Shown: positions 36,162-47,514, counted from the first letter of the stretch. The stretch: DNA of 64,000 nucleotides from Blastomussa wellsi (GCA_947652115.1 OX393569.1:12305441-12369440); one strand, 5' to 3'. Notes: generated by a model not told the origin, from the letters alone. Numbers and translations are program-made.

Positions 36162-36299
36162 CTCCACAGCATCGTCACCACCCTCAAAGAGTGCATTAGC
36201 AATTGCTTCTCGCTCAGTCACAGCAGAACTGCCAACTGCCTGATCCTCTTCTTCTTCATCTGAATCAAGCAACTTGACTTTCTTTAAACGAGGCTTTTT
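36162..36299 (-). CDS. SUPT6H: SPT6 exon 3 (partial gene)
   Basis: The 138-nt exon has a strong acceptor (a run of 14 or more T, then CAG at 36302-36300) and donor GTACTG at 36161. It encodes 46 residues starting KKPRLKKVKLLDSDEEEEDQ and containing TEREAIANALFEGGD. This matches the SPT6 segment in which a basic stretch (YRRVKKM) is followed by an acidic run and EKEAIAEEIFQDGE. Both ends are in phase 0, agreeing with exons 2 and 4. In SPT6 this N-terminal acidic region contacts histones and IWS1. Confidence 0.85.
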
Positions 36300-36901
36300 C
36301 TGAAAAAAAAAAAAAAAAATGAAAACCCTTGGTATAATAAATAACTAATTGCCTTGATGGTAACAGTATATTCCGGTATATACTAAGAATTAATTAATGA
36401 GGCGCAGCCAGGATGAATCATAATAAAAAGGTAAAACGTTGTCTGGCTTAAAAAAACATGTTTAAAAAATGAGCTTTCGACTACCAACACTGTAGCCTTC
36501 AACGGGTAAAAAAGTGAAAGAGGTACTAACAGTTTAAAATATACAGTGAGATAAAACCTAAGAATTTTTGTCAAAAAGAATACTGTATTGACCTGGGAGT
36601 GGACCAGAGTTATTGTCAATGTTCTAAATCATTTTTCATGAAAGGGCCAATATCTCACCCCCAATTTGAAATAACATGCTGATTTTTGGCAAGTAGGCAT
36701 TCTTCATCATGCACTTTTTGAAGATCTTAATGAATCCCATAATTTCAAAAATTTAAATATTTGTGACGTCACACATTACCACTCTGTTGTCAAAATCAAT
36801 GACATGATCCTGAGGACATGCATGACCTGCAATCCTAGAGCCTTTGGCCCCTGTTTTAACTGTCTAAGGAATTATCTGAGAGGCTGGCCCATTGACAGCT
36901 T

Positions 36902-37330
36902 GTGGATTATCTATCTAAAAATAAGAAGTTGGCTTTAACCCAGAGTGGTAAATGTAAACTCCACTTGGCAGAAACTGCCCTTCTTTGTGTCACAGATTAC
37001 CTGTTGCTCGCAATTGATAACAAAAAAGTATCTGTTGTTTTGCTATTGGATATGTCAAAGGCCTTTGATAGTATTTCCCATGCTGTTCTACTACAGAACC
37101 TGCAAGCACCTGGTGTCTCCTCTCGAAGCTTGGACTGGTTTCATAGCTATCTTACAGGCTACTACCAAAGGATTCGCATCCATGATGCTGCCTCTGATCT
37201 ACTTCCGTTGAAATATGGAGTCCCCCAGGGATCTATACTTGGACCAGTCCTGTTTACTATTTATGTAAATGACCTGCTGTCTGTTCCTCAACACTGCAAA
37301 TCTGCCTGCTATGTAACGATAACAAACTAT
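36902..37330 (+). pseudogene. LINE reverse transcriptase fragment
   Basis: The frame contains VVLLLDMSKAFDSISHAVLL (RT motif with the first catalytic Asp) and YGVPQGSILGPVLFTIYVND. The downstream FADD block is missing: homology ends near 37310, where the hAT transposase region begins. It is a short, 5'- and 3'-truncated non-LTR fragment, CR1-like in style. Confidence 0.8.
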
Positions 37331-37419
37331 CTATCCTTTCCCTTGTCTCATACTGTACTGCTATTGACAATCTGAATGAGGAGCGGAGCGGAGAAAAACG
37401 GAATGCCGGAAGAACATTA

Positions 37420-40400
37420 AACAACAGTGAAGAATGAGCTGTTACATAGAGTGCCCTACTTCCAAAAGCAAGTGGATGAAAAAGAGAGTTCTCAGGTTGT
37501 TGTGCTACAAGAAGCGTTTCATGCAGTGTACTGGCAAAGGAGTCCATTGCCAACAGGAAGATCACATCCCTTCTTGACCTGATGGAGCTCTTGGGTCTTG
37601 GAGAGCTGAAGTATTTCACACATCGATCTCATGGATCACTCAGGGAGATATTTCTTACAATTGGCAATGCATTGCGTGATCAAATCTGCAGAAAGGTTCA
37701 AGACCAGTCGTTTCATGGTCTGTTGGTCGATGACATGACAGCCGTCAGCAACAAAAAGCAGATGCGCACTTTTGTTCAGTACTTTGATGTGGAGCTGGGA
37801 AAATTAGAGTGCAAGTTCCTATTTACAGCCAATGTTCTGGAAGAATCTACAAGTGCTGATGCAATAACATTGCACGGTATTATCACTAACCAGCTTCAAG
37901 CTTTGAACATTCCTTTAACCCATTGACGCCTGAAGGTTTTACGCACGCACCCAACCCCCAAGTACCTGGATCTTTTGCGGCATTCAATGCAGAGGTGCGA
38001 GTGAAAAAAAATAAACCATATGCACAGTAAATTCAGACAAATAATTAGTTTCTGAAGTAAACTTTTATTTCAACTAGACATGTTGAACAACTAATTTATA
38101 AATTAAAGAGCTTATCAGCCGTAATAAACTGATCTCAAATCAAACTTGAAAACAGCAATAACTTTTTTCCAGCTTCGCGTGTCATTTTATCGGCACAAAC
38201 AAAAAACGCTGAAACTTCATACAAATCTTTAAAACAACTTGAAATACTTTGGTAAAAGGTAGCTTTACATTGTGTACAGCAGTCAATGTCAATATTTCAA
38301 TAGCACTGTAGTATTTTGTCACGACAGTGAAGCGGTAATTTGAGATGATAAATTCCTTTACAAATCATGATTGCGTGAAACAGCCTGATATCCATCAGAA
38401 AGCTGCAGAATTCCTTCCACTAAATGAAAACAGTCAACGCTTTCTACACTTTCCTTTTTAAATCTTAACAAAAATGCTCCTGTCTACTTTCTGAAGCAAT
38501 GAAACTAAATCTTAAACAACTCTCAAGACTGAAAGCGGCTAAATAAATACAACTTTTAACACAAAAGACGGGAAGTCTTGACCAGATAAGCACGTGTGTA
38601 AATATGCCAAATCTGTTCGCTCCAAAAAGCATAAAATTCCGAACTAAAGATTGAAAGATGAAAGAAACTTGAAATAAACATTGCTTCAAATTAAATTTCA
38701 CTTAGGAAGAAGTCGAGAAATGTACTCAAAATCATCAAAATATCGAAAATTTCAAAGCCGAGAAATTCTGCATGAGTAATTAGCTTACTCCCATTTCACT
38801 CGGCTTCACGCTAAAAGTGGAAAGTTCTAATTTTAGCGGACGGCTTTTGCAGCATTTATAACTCAATGGCTTTACCGATCCTTCTAAAACTTCTATCCAA
38901 ATTTAAAGCAATATTGTACATTACCATTCTGTTTTCAAAAGTCTTGAGATGTCTCATTAACTTCGTGTGCAGGTCCGTGATTTGAATTCAAAACACATTT
39001 CTAAGCGCCATGACATCATGTCTTCACGGCCGTGGAGGACAAGATGGATCCTTCGTCAGCAACGTTTTAGCACTCTGTACTCCATATTTTTCTATTTTAG
39101 AACCACTTAAAAGAAAAAAAAGGGATTCTGATTGGTTTATTTGTCCTTATTACCTATAGAACAATAGGAGAAGCAAAAACTCTCTAGGGACAGAGGGAAA
39201 GGCCTTTTGTCACCATGTGCTTTTTGCGGCCGGTTGAGGCTGGCACAGGTATTTTGGGGGTGGTTTCCGCGCGGCCGGTTACGGCCGGCACAGGTGCCTA
39301 TGGGTTAAAGAACCTAAGGGTCCTTGCAACTGACAGGGCACGTGTAATGACTGGGAAAAACAGAGGCCTAGCAGCATTTCTGAAGAATGATGTCATCAGC
39401 TTGGTGTCAGTTCACTGCATATGCCACAAGCTAGCTCTGGCTTGCACAGACACCAATGATGAGCTAAAAATGATAAAGGAAGTACAGACAGAGGTCACAC
39501 AGCTGTGGAAAAGCTTTGACAACTCTCCAAAGAAGCTTGCAGCATACCTAAAGGTACAAAAGGAGATGAATCAAATTACTGCAAGGCAAACAAGAGAATT
39601 AGCAAGAAGTTGAAGAAGGCATGCAAAACACGGTGGCTATCTTTTGACAATGCCATAGCAGCAGTTTGTTCAGACCTCCCTTCCATCTTGCAAACTCTAC
39701 GCCAGTTGAAGGAAGACCCATCTTGCTATGGTCTACTGAAGAAGTTTGTGAAAGTAAAGAAACTAGGCACCATTTACATTCTTTGTGAAGCTCTTCCTGT
39801 TCTAAGCAAGCTTAGTAGAATGTTCCAGCAGGGTAAGATCAACTTTGCCCATATCAAACCAGCAACCACTGTTTACAGGGAGAAACTTCTTGCACTTGCT
39901 GAGAGCAAATCTTCAATAAAGAGGCTGCAGCATGACTTAGCTGAAGGAGGACCCTTGGCTGTCACTGAAATCAAGATCTCGAACAAAGACATCGAGTATC
40001 TCAAGAACCTGTAGAAGAACTATATCAATGGGCTGGTCAAGAATATCACCAAAAGGTTTAAAGATGCCACTCCGGTTCTAACAGCAATGCAAGTGTTTGA
40101 CAAAACAACCATGCCACCAAAAGAGAGCGATGAATTCAAGGAGTATGGCGAAGATCACATTGATGTACTGGCTTTTCACTACTTCCCAGATGATGAAGTT
40201 AGTCAAGCAGAGCTTCAAGCTGAGTGGAAAGTCATCAAGTATGATCTTCTCACATGGAAGCTGGCTCAAACTGTAAAAGATGGCAAACTCTCTTGCACAG
40301 AATGGGTCATGCGGCAGTTGCTTAAGCAGAAATTTTCTTACGGGGGACATTTCCCTCTGGTGATCTCTGTTGTAGAAGCCCTTCTTGTCATTCCTGTGTT

Positions 40401-40690
40401 GAATGCCTGGCCTGAAAGGGGGGCATCGAAAGTCAAGTTGATTAAGAATTGCCTGCGAAGTCTTCTAAAGGGAGACATGCTAAATTCCCTGATGCATATC
40501 AGTTTAAACGGCCCACCTGTCACCTCAGAGGATGGCGAGAAGTTGATCAAAGATTGTGTCATTTCCTGGCTGGCTGCAAAAAATCGAAAGAAACTTCCAT
40601 CTGTTCCCACTACTGGTCCCTCAACACAACCAAAACCAGCAGAGCACAGTAGTGCGAGTATTCACACACAGTGCCAAGCAACTCAAACAG
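37420..40690 (+). pseudogene. hAT-family transposase (ZNF862-like), interrupted
   Basis: Frames at 37420-37918, 39305-39613, 39610-40014 and 40087-40690 encode consecutive parts of a hAT-type transposase. Features include FHGLLVDDMTAVSNKK (catalytic domain start), VLATDRARVMTGKNRGLAAF and SVHCICHKLALAC, ACKTRWLSFDNAI, and a C-terminal dimerisation-like region with ALLVIPVLNAWPERG. The first break is a 1386-bp insertion. Others are a frameshift near 39605 and an in-frame TAG at 40012-40014. Such proteins cut and paste hAT elements. ZNF862-like genes are domesticated relatives, but the lesions here argue for a dead element. Confidence 0.75.
37919..39304. mobile_element. piggyBac-type MITE inserted in the hAT transposase
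   Basis: A TTAA lies on both sides (37915-37918 and 39305-39308). The element begins CCCATTGACGCCTGAAGG, and the reverse complement of its end reads CCCATAGGCACCTGTGCC, so the termini are imperfect inverted repeats starting CCC. Removing it with one TTAA puts the flanking transposase frame back in register. TTAA duplication with CCC/GGG ends is characteristic of piggyBac elements. No transposase is encoded, so it is non-autonomous. Related ends or interiors occur at 16798, 17420, 25003, 25708 and 43912-44220. Confidence 0.85.
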
Positions 40691-40799
40691 TGGCTGAAGA
40701 GCCTACCGGGCAACTGCAAATAGAAGATGATGTTATACTTGCAGCTGAATTTTTTTTAATTTATAGCTCTCAAAGCTTTTCTTTTTCCGTCTGAATGAT

Positions 40800-42983
40800 A
40801 GTGCACTCAAGCTGTCGATCCTTCTTCTCAATTTTAGTCACCAGGCTGTCGACCTCCGTGCCAATTTTGTTGCCATGGTGACTAAAATGGTTGCAACTTG
40901 GAGGGTTGTCCAGTAACTACAGTAAACCTATTTTGTGAAAAGAATGTAGGGCACCCCCTACAAAGTCACATCACCCCAAAATTGAAGTTACATTGATCCC
41001 ATACTGAAATCATGTCGCCCCCAAACAAGTGAGGGTGACCTCACTTGTTTAAGAAACTAGTTTTGTCAAACTTTCAGTTACTATCATCTGTGACTCAACG
41101 GGTAACAGAATTCCAGGTAAAGGTTAACGCTATCTAAAATTTTATTACTAACCACATTTGAAGTTATTCGCATTGCTGGGATATCATGAAATTGTCTTGG
41201 TGAGACTGGGATGCAATCCTTTTGGAAGGCGGAATGTCTTGGAATTAATAGCGGGATGTGGGATTAGTGAATGCGATCTTTGTGTCAGACTGGCTTCACT
41301 GGCTTGTTTCACCACCAAGCCTCTCACCACCCCCTCCATTTTTACTTCCTAAATTTTCCTCAAGTTCAACGCTTCCTTGACAAAACTGACAAGTCACTGA
41401 TTCGTTGATCTTCTCCTGAAGTCTTTCCCGTTTCAATGTTTAGGTGTTTTCGCTTTCCAGATCTGCAAGAGGCTCTTCAACCATAATTTTTGATCGGCTT
41501 CCACTCAATGTTGATGTGGAAATCGACGGGTCGCATTCAGCGCTTGGCTGCTCGTTCGACTCCTTCAGCCATCCTGGTTGAAGCAAGAGCCCTTATCACT
41601 CCACTTGGATGTTTCAGTTCCAGAACGAAAGCTGTCCATTGCACGAAACTATTTTTGCATTTCCGACAACGGAAAAAAGCAGGGTGTTCGTGATAAATCG
41701 TGCATCGGTTCGCTTTCAAGCTATCGGTGCGGTCACTCGGCAGCATCAAAGGCTTTTAGTTTTCTCGTTCTACCGATAAATAAGAATTTTGAATTAACTA
41801 ACCTCTGATAATTGTGATTTGAATCCGACTGGAAGATACAGTGTATTCCCGCCACATTCCACGTAAAGATTTGGCTTGCTGCATATAACAAACACCTATT
41901 GTTATTGCAACATGATTCCCCTCTGGTAAACATCAACATGGACGGTTAGGCGTTATAATCCTATTACCAATAATATGCCACCAAAAAAATATATATTTCT
42001 TTTTTTCTCAGAGTGAAAATTTCGGAAAGTTAAATGTACGTTTTTGTCTCCAACTCAGCAACCCCTGAACTGATTTGGCTGAAATTTGGCCAGCTTATTT
42101 TCAGACAGTTTTCCTCAAAAACAGTGTGCGATTTTTGTTTTCTTTTTCCATTTTCAAATAATCATACTTTTTCAAAGGAAGTACTGATTATTTGTCTTCT
42201 CTGACTTTATCTTATTGTTAAAAAAGAGCAAATGCATGTGTCAAAAATCTGAGAAACCATTTTTTAGTGGAACATGTCAAGAAGCAAATGCAATGTTTAT
42301 CGTTCTCTTCTGCTCATTCTTAGCGGGACTGGAATTGAATTCACACAGTTGTATGCTTTCGCAAAATAATTACGCTATCTCTTAAGATTTTGAGAGTTTT
42401 AAAGGAATGAGCCATAATCTGGAACTATTAAGCTCTCAGAAAATGTGTGGCTTGTAGGGGTTTATATGAAAAACAAAAGTGTTAGAACGATATGCACGCA
42501 GGCGGTCCTGAAGGGTTGGCTGATATAACTTACTTCAGTCCCCTTATTTCCCCGTGGTGCAAGGCTTTCGAAAAGCAAAGCTCCCTCATTTCCCCCACCC
42601 CAGGGCAAAATTCCCTGTAAAAGCACCTACATTTTGTTGTGTTTGACTGGGGTCCTCCCCCAGGGGATGGCCGATGATAGGTGCATAAAAGTGAAGTTTA
42701 GATTTTTAGATTGTATTCAATATTCAAGTTCAATTAGATCAGAAATTGAACCCAATAGAACTTTCCCAAATAATTTTTTGGCTCCATTGATCGATTATCC
42801 AACTAATTGAATCCAATCGTTCGATTATCGAATTTCGATTGAGTTCGAATTATTAATTAAATTAATACGTTCGCGATGTATTTGCCCAAGCCACGTCCTT
42901 AAATTAAGGTCCTAGATGTGTTTTTAATCGTCCTTAAGTGAACAATGAAAAACCTTTTAAATAAGACAATGTGAAAATCTCAC
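40800..42983. other. SUPT6H intron 2, right part; no gene seen
   Basis: AT-rich sequence with only short frames. None of those at 41158-41939 shows a domain. Around 40845-40895 an inverted pair (TTTTAGTCACCAGG and TGGTGACTAAAATGG) could form a hairpin. Nothing else is supported. Confidence 0.45.
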
Positions 42984-43054
42984 CCGCTGTAAACGGATGC
43001 CTAAGTTCTCCTCGATCAAAGACAAATCTTCTTCGTCCAGTTCTTCGGCCTCAT
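42984..43054 (-). CDS. SUPT6H: SPT6 exon 2 (partial gene)
   Basis: This 71-nt exon follows an acceptor TTTCAG (43056-43055) and ends at a donor GTGAGA (42983). It completes a codon from exon 1 and encodes EAEELDEEDLSLIEENLGIR then LQR. That matches the conserved SPT6 motif with DFDLIEENLGVKVKR. The exon ends in phase 0. Intron 1 (43055-43161) is only 107 bp, in contrast to the three long repeat-filled introns downstream. Confidence 0.9.
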
Positions 43055-43161
43055 CTGAAACACAGGCGGAAAAGTTTCTAATCAGCTGAAACACATACTT
43101 CTGTTATCTGCTAGTCAGTTTGTTAGCGAGTTGTCTATGGCAATTCTATTTGTTTCTGTAC

Positions 43162-43387
43162 CCTTTCTACGTTTTCTATGATGATGCCCGTGATGAGCTT
43201 CTTCTTCGTCCCCGCCGCTTTCTTCTTCTTCATCATTTATGATGTCGTTTGCATCGTCCGGTCGTTCCTCGTCTTCCTCTCTAACATCGTCATCTTCATC
43301 GTCTTCATCTTCGTCACCGTCGCTTTTTTCTGACAGACTTTCATCCAGAGAGTCTTCTTCCGCTTCATTGACGCCAAATTTTGACAT
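43162..43387 (-). CDS. SUPT6H: SPT6 exon 1 with start codon
   Basis: The ATG at 43387 begins MSKFGVNEAEEDSLDESLSE and is followed by long Asp/Glu runs with NDIINDEEEESGGDEEE and a His/Arg/Lys-rich end (HHRKRRK). The acidic N-terminus followed by a basic KRKR-type patch is the known layout of SPT6. The donor is GTACAG at 43161, leaving one base that joins exon 2 in phase. An upstream in-frame Met in the same frame begins a hydrophobic stretch unlike SPT6, so 43387 was preferred. The product is nuclear and acts on transcribing RNA polymerase II and on nucleosomes. Confidence 0.88.
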
Positions 43388-43560
43388 GTCGAAAGGAAAC
43401 AAGAACAAGCAAACACGAGGAATGAAACGCCAAAACAAAATGGCCGACTCAATTTCTAGCCCAGAGTACGCCAGCTTTTCAGTCAGCGGTAGGTCCCCAG
43501 ACTCTACGTAGATACGTCATGTTACTATCATATAGTGGTTTGGTCAAGTGTAATCATCCT
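43388..43560 (-). promoter_or_regulatory. Probable SUPT6H 5' untranslated and promoter region
   Basis: The sequence just upstream of the SUPT6H start codon is free of repeats for about 175 bp before the fold-back element at 43565. No TATA box was seen. On the plus strand, 53 bp from the SUPT6H ATG, an ATG in a good context (AAAATGG) opens 16 codons and then meets GTAGGT, a donor-like sequence, so divergent transcription is possible. Confidence 0.4.
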
Positions 43561-43564
43561 ATAA

Positions 43565-43755
43565 TTTGGTTTTATCAACTGGGTTGATAATGTGAATTGG
43601 CCACCGTAAAGAGATTCGAGAGCCGACGTTTCGAGCGTTAGCCCTTCGTCGGAGCGAATCCCGAAACAAGAACAAGCGAGCAATCTCGAAACGTCAGCTC
43701 TCGAATCTCTTTACGGTGGCCAATTCACATTATCAACCCGGTTGATAAAACCAAA
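43565..43755. mobile_element. Fold-back MITE, arms about 70 bp
   Basis: TTTGGTTTTATCAACTGGGT through GGCCACCGTAAAGAGATTCG and ACGTTTCGAG is mirrored on the right side by CTCGAAACGTCAGCTCTCGA through to ACCCGGTTGATAAAACCAAA, with few mismatches. A central loop of about 50 bp includes GCCCTTCGTCGGAGCG. No coding potential. Confidence 0.85.
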
Positions 43756-43769
43756 TGATATTGTTCTAC

Positions 43770-43814
<45 letters not shown>

Positions 43815-43911
43815 CTATTCTTTCTGTTCTCTAAAAAACTGCATTCTAAAAACTACCATTTTATGTACTTTTAAGCCAAAAACTAGTGATAACCACAGGT
43901 TAGAAAGTGCG

Positions 43912-44225
43912 GGCCTAATCCATTGGCTTCCGTGTCGGCCGAAACCGGCCGCGCGAAAACCACCCCTGGAATTCCCGTTCCGGCATAAACCGGCCGGGAA
44001 AAGCACGTGTGTGGAGTAAAGGGTGCTAAAACTTTGCTAACTTTTGCTAATAGTTCGACGGCCGCGAAGACACGCTGTCATGGTGGTTTTTGAATGTGTT
44101 TGGCTTCCAATCACAGACTTGAAATGCGGCTTCTCAAGACTTCTAAATATGTACACAATGGTAATATGAAAATTCAAATTTGTATGGAATTTTTAGAACG
44201 ATCGGTAAAGCCATTGAGTGAACAA
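43912..44225. repeat. Relic of the piggyBac-type MITE family
   Basis: In reverse orientation this matches the right part of the 37919-39304 element: CCATTGGCTTCC, the GC-rich GGCCGAAACCGGCCGCGCG, GGCCGCGAAGACA and AAAGCCATTGAG. One terminus is recognisable; the other is diverged. Confidence 0.55.
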
Positions 44226-44401
44226 TCGACTGTAACCGTCGGTACTTTCGCTGTACCGTGGTACGTGAATTAATCTTATTCTTACATGCAAAATTACATG
44301 GCTTTTGCTAGACGCACTTGGTGTGCGTTTCCCTAATGATCGCGGGTTTCAAGTCGCGTGTCGCGGGTTTTGAAAAAAGTCGCGAGTTTTTTATAATTTC
44401 C

Positions 44402-44573
44402 TATAATAGACCAATTCCGATATATTAAAATTCTAACATGGCGCCGAGGCTTAGGGGAATAAAACAAAAGAAATTATTATTAGCCTCGATGCAAAATCTT
44501 TTGTTTTATTCCCCCAAGCCTCGGTGACATGTTAGAATATTAATATATCGGAATTGGTCTATTATAAAGGTAT
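44402..44573. mobile_element. Fold-back MITE, arms about 70 bp
   Basis: TATAATAGACCAATTCCGAT and CCGAGGCTTAGGGGAATAAA are mirrored by TTTATTCCCCCAAGCCTCGG and ATCGGAATTGGTCTATTATA, with a loop of about 25 bp (TTATTATTAGCC...). The very close arms suggest a recent insertion or a strongly palindromic element. Confidence 0.85.
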
Positions 44574-45039
44574 TTCCAAATGAAATTCATTCAAATAAAA
44601 TTAAAGCTATATCTGTGAGATGCGGGTGTTTACTGTAGTTCCTAAATGACGATACATAAAACTGCGTGACATTTTTGTGAATGCAGCGCGGAAATGAAGA
44701 AGTCATTCGCGCAGAATGTCAGAGAGCCCTCGTAGATCAGTCTGAATGAAATCATCAGTGATCACTAGAATCACATAATGCATTACATAATATTTTGGAT
44801 ACTGAAAAATGGGAGGAATAAGAAATTATTGTACCACTATTCAGATTACTAAACCTGAACGAATAGCAATTTGAAACCTGTATAATTATAACTTCAGAGG
44901 GTTTTCGTCTTCAGCTTTGAAATGGCCTTCTCGCACTGTCTTCAAAGTTATTGGCCGTCTGTCTGCACTCCTCTTAAATCACCTATCGTGTTATTTCGTG
45001 ATTACGACGATTCACATCAGGACTATTTTTACAGGACTC

Positions 45040-45870
45040 ATTTAAGCAAGCAAGCAAGCAAGTTTCAACTACTAAATCACTTGGGATTCTCATTGATAAT
45101 AACATGGCATGGCAAAGTCATATCGACAAATTATCCAAAAAGATTGCCTCCGGCATTAGCGCCATAAAGCGAACTAGATCCTTTGTTTCGCCAGAAATAC
45201 TACATTACATCTTCAACGCCTTGGTACAACCCCATTTCGATTACTGTAGTATTGTCTGGGGTAATTGCGGCAAAACGCTTTTCGAAAGATTACAAAAACT
45301 GCAGAATCGTGCTGCTCGCATTTTGACTAACTCCTCCTATGATGCTGACGCTCGCTACTTGTTACAGCAACTTGGGTGGAAAAACCTGATCACCCAGCGT
45401 CAATTTCAAGAAGCTCTAATGGTGTTCAAAGCTCTTAATAATCTGGCTCCTGACCATTTATCCTCTATGTTTACTGAGCGCAGTACGTCAGGCTATGTCT
45501 TAAGGGACTCTATGAACAAATTAAATGTCCCTCTACCAAGAACCAACTATCTAAAAAGGAGCTTTAGCTATAGAGGTGCAACTCTCTGGAATAGTCTGCC
45601 CTGCAATCTTAGGCAAGAGAAATCTCTAGCTCGTTTTAAGCAATTGTTAAACTTTCATTTTAGTGAATTAAGTTAGATACACGGCATTCATGGAAAACAG
45701 GTATAGTTTAGGGTAATTCTAATTAGTATTTCTAAGAGACTTTTTAGATATGTATTTACTATTATAAATATTGTTTGTAGTTTAATTTTATATGTAACAA
45801 ACCTGATGAATTTTTTAACCGTGTTTAAATAAAGATTTGAGATTGAGATTTGAGATTGAGATCAAATTCA
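45040..45870 (+). pseudogene. CR1/L2-like LINE 3' end
   Basis: The open frame 45104-45676 encodes the C-terminal region that follows the reverse transcriptase in CR1-like LINEs: HIDKLSKKIASGISAIKRTR, YCSIVWGNCG, KLQNRAARIL and GATLWNSLPCNLR. The upstream RT is absent, as expected for a 5'-truncated copy. The 3' end has an AATAAA and a tail of TTGAGAT units (about 45833-45862). CR1/L2-type LINEs commonly end in such short tandem repeats instead of poly(A). The remaining frame is intact. Confidence 0.85.
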
Positions 45871-46085
45871 TCCGAAATGCCAGTAAAAGTACGCAAACTC
45901 ATTTTTCTCGATGCTCTAAGCTGTATCAGCAGGTTAGAGTTCAGAACACTTTTCGAAACAGCAATTACAACTTAGAGCTTGGGTAGAGAGTATATATATA
46001 GCCTTAGCTCCTATGTGGAGCATAGCTCGTTTACAGTACTCTTCCACTGTTCTCTGTCCTGGGCCTGGTGTTCAATTTGGGTCCA

Positions 46086-47095
46086 TTACAGACCTATTTG
46101 CCGCAGTTCTTGTTCGGCTGATCTTCTCCAGTTGTTTTTAGGCCTCCCAGGGTTTCTCTTTCCTTGAGGATTCAAGAAAAGTGCCTGTTTAGTTACGCTG
46201 TTCTGTGGTTTCCTTAGCGTGTGGCCTATCCATTTCCACTTCTTTCTTCTGATTTGAACCATCATCCTGTCTTCCTGAGTTTTTGCCCATAGATCTTCGT
46301 TGCTGATAGTGTTTGGCCATCTTACACCAAGGATGAAGCGTAGGCAGCGGTTCACGAAGGCTTGAGTTTTATCTGTGATGTTCTTCGTTACTCTCCAAGT
46401 TTCTGCTCCATACATCAGGACTGTTTTAACATTAGTGTTAAAGATCCTTAATTTGGTTTTCAGGGATATATCCTTTGATCTCCACACGGGTCTGAGTAGA
46501 AGGAAGGCTGTTCTGGCTTTGCCAATCCTCACTAACACGTCCCGTTCGGTTCCTCCATCAACAGCTATCACGCTTCCTAGGTAGGTAAAGGAGGTGACAT
46601 TCTCTATGTCGTCGTTGTCTAGCTTAATTGGAGCTTGGTTTGTGCTGTTTATGCGCATTGTCTTGGTCTTGCTTTTCTTGATGTTGAGACCTGCCATTTC
46701 TGCGATTGTAGCCAGTGAATGGACTTTGTCTGCGCATGCCTGTGGTTGTGGGAAAGTAGAGCGATGTCATCGGCAAAATCTAGATCGTGGAGTTGGGAGA
46801 GGAGAGTCCATTGTAATCCTGTCCTGGAGCCTTCCGTTATGTTCTTCATTATCCAATCAATAACCAAAAGAAATAGCATAGGTGATAAGATGCAGCCTTG
46901 TCGGACTCCTGACTTCACAGAGAAAGGCGATGTAAGTTCACGATTGTGTATTACTCTGATTTTAGAATTGTAGTAAGACTGTTGTATGATGGCAATAAAC
47001 TTCTCCGGGATTCCATAGTGACAGAGAATCTTCCAGAGTGTGTTGTGGTCGACACTATCGAAGGCCTTTTCGAAGTCTATGAAAGTCAGTAGAGA
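46086..47095 (-). pseudogene. RTE-like LINE reverse transcriptase, 5'-truncated
   Basis: Two minus-strand frames join a reverse transcriptase (FIDFEKAFDSVDHNTLWKIL, SGVRQGCILSPMLFLLV, DLDFADDIALLSHN) to a C-terminal region (FTYLGSVIAVDGGTERDVL, LMYGAETWRVTK, KWIGHTLRKP, PGRPKNNWRR). The style is that of RTE-type or related endonuclease/RT elements. The frame changes near 46690. The N-terminal endonuclease is missing; the fragment begins next to a GA microsatellite at 47091-47112. Confidence 0.85.
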
Positions 47096-47112
47096 GAGAG
47101 AGAGAGAGAGAG
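47091..47112. repeat. (GA)n microsatellite
   Basis: Eleven or so uninterrupted GA units at the truncated 5' end of the LINE. Confidence 0.9.
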
Positions 47113-47149
47113 TATCCCAGCTAAAAAGGTTAAACATGCAAATGTTTCT

Positions 47150-47514
47150 TCCACACTAATCCGGATAAATTTGAAAACGCAACTTTTTTCTCCGGATTGG
47201 CCTTCCGTCCACACTAAAACGGCGTTTTCGGTCACCGAAAACGGAACTTTTTGAAAACGCTCTCCAAGGTGGATAAATTTGAAAACGCTGGCTAGTGTGG
47301 ACGGCGAAAACGGAACTTTTTGAAAACGCTGAAATCAAAACAATCGAATAACGTTGCTCGGACAATGTGGGCATGTTCTTGCATGTATTAAGCGTTATTT
47401 GCGAGGTAGCGTTTCAAAATCGATGGCGAAACAATTTGAAAACGGTATAATGTGGACAAAACCATTTTATCCGCTTTCGAGGCGAAAGCGCCGTTTTCAA
47501 ATTTATCCGGCTTC
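47150..47514. mobile_element. MITE related to 12619-12938, inverted copy
   Basis: CCACACTAATCCGGATAAATTTG at the left and AAATTTATCCGGCTT at the right are the end words of the MITE at 12619, and AACGTTGCTCGGACAATGTG, AATCGATGGCGAAAC and CGCTTTCGAGGCGAAA match its interior in reverse orientation. An extra partial duplication of GTCCACAC...GGAACTTTTTGAAAACGC is present. The outermost GGCTACGT is lost at the left. Confidence 0.75.

Noticed and set aside
43239..43511. Ser-rich plus-strand frame
   Set aside because: It is the antisense of the Asp/Glu-rich first exon of SUPT6H, which gives Ser runs.
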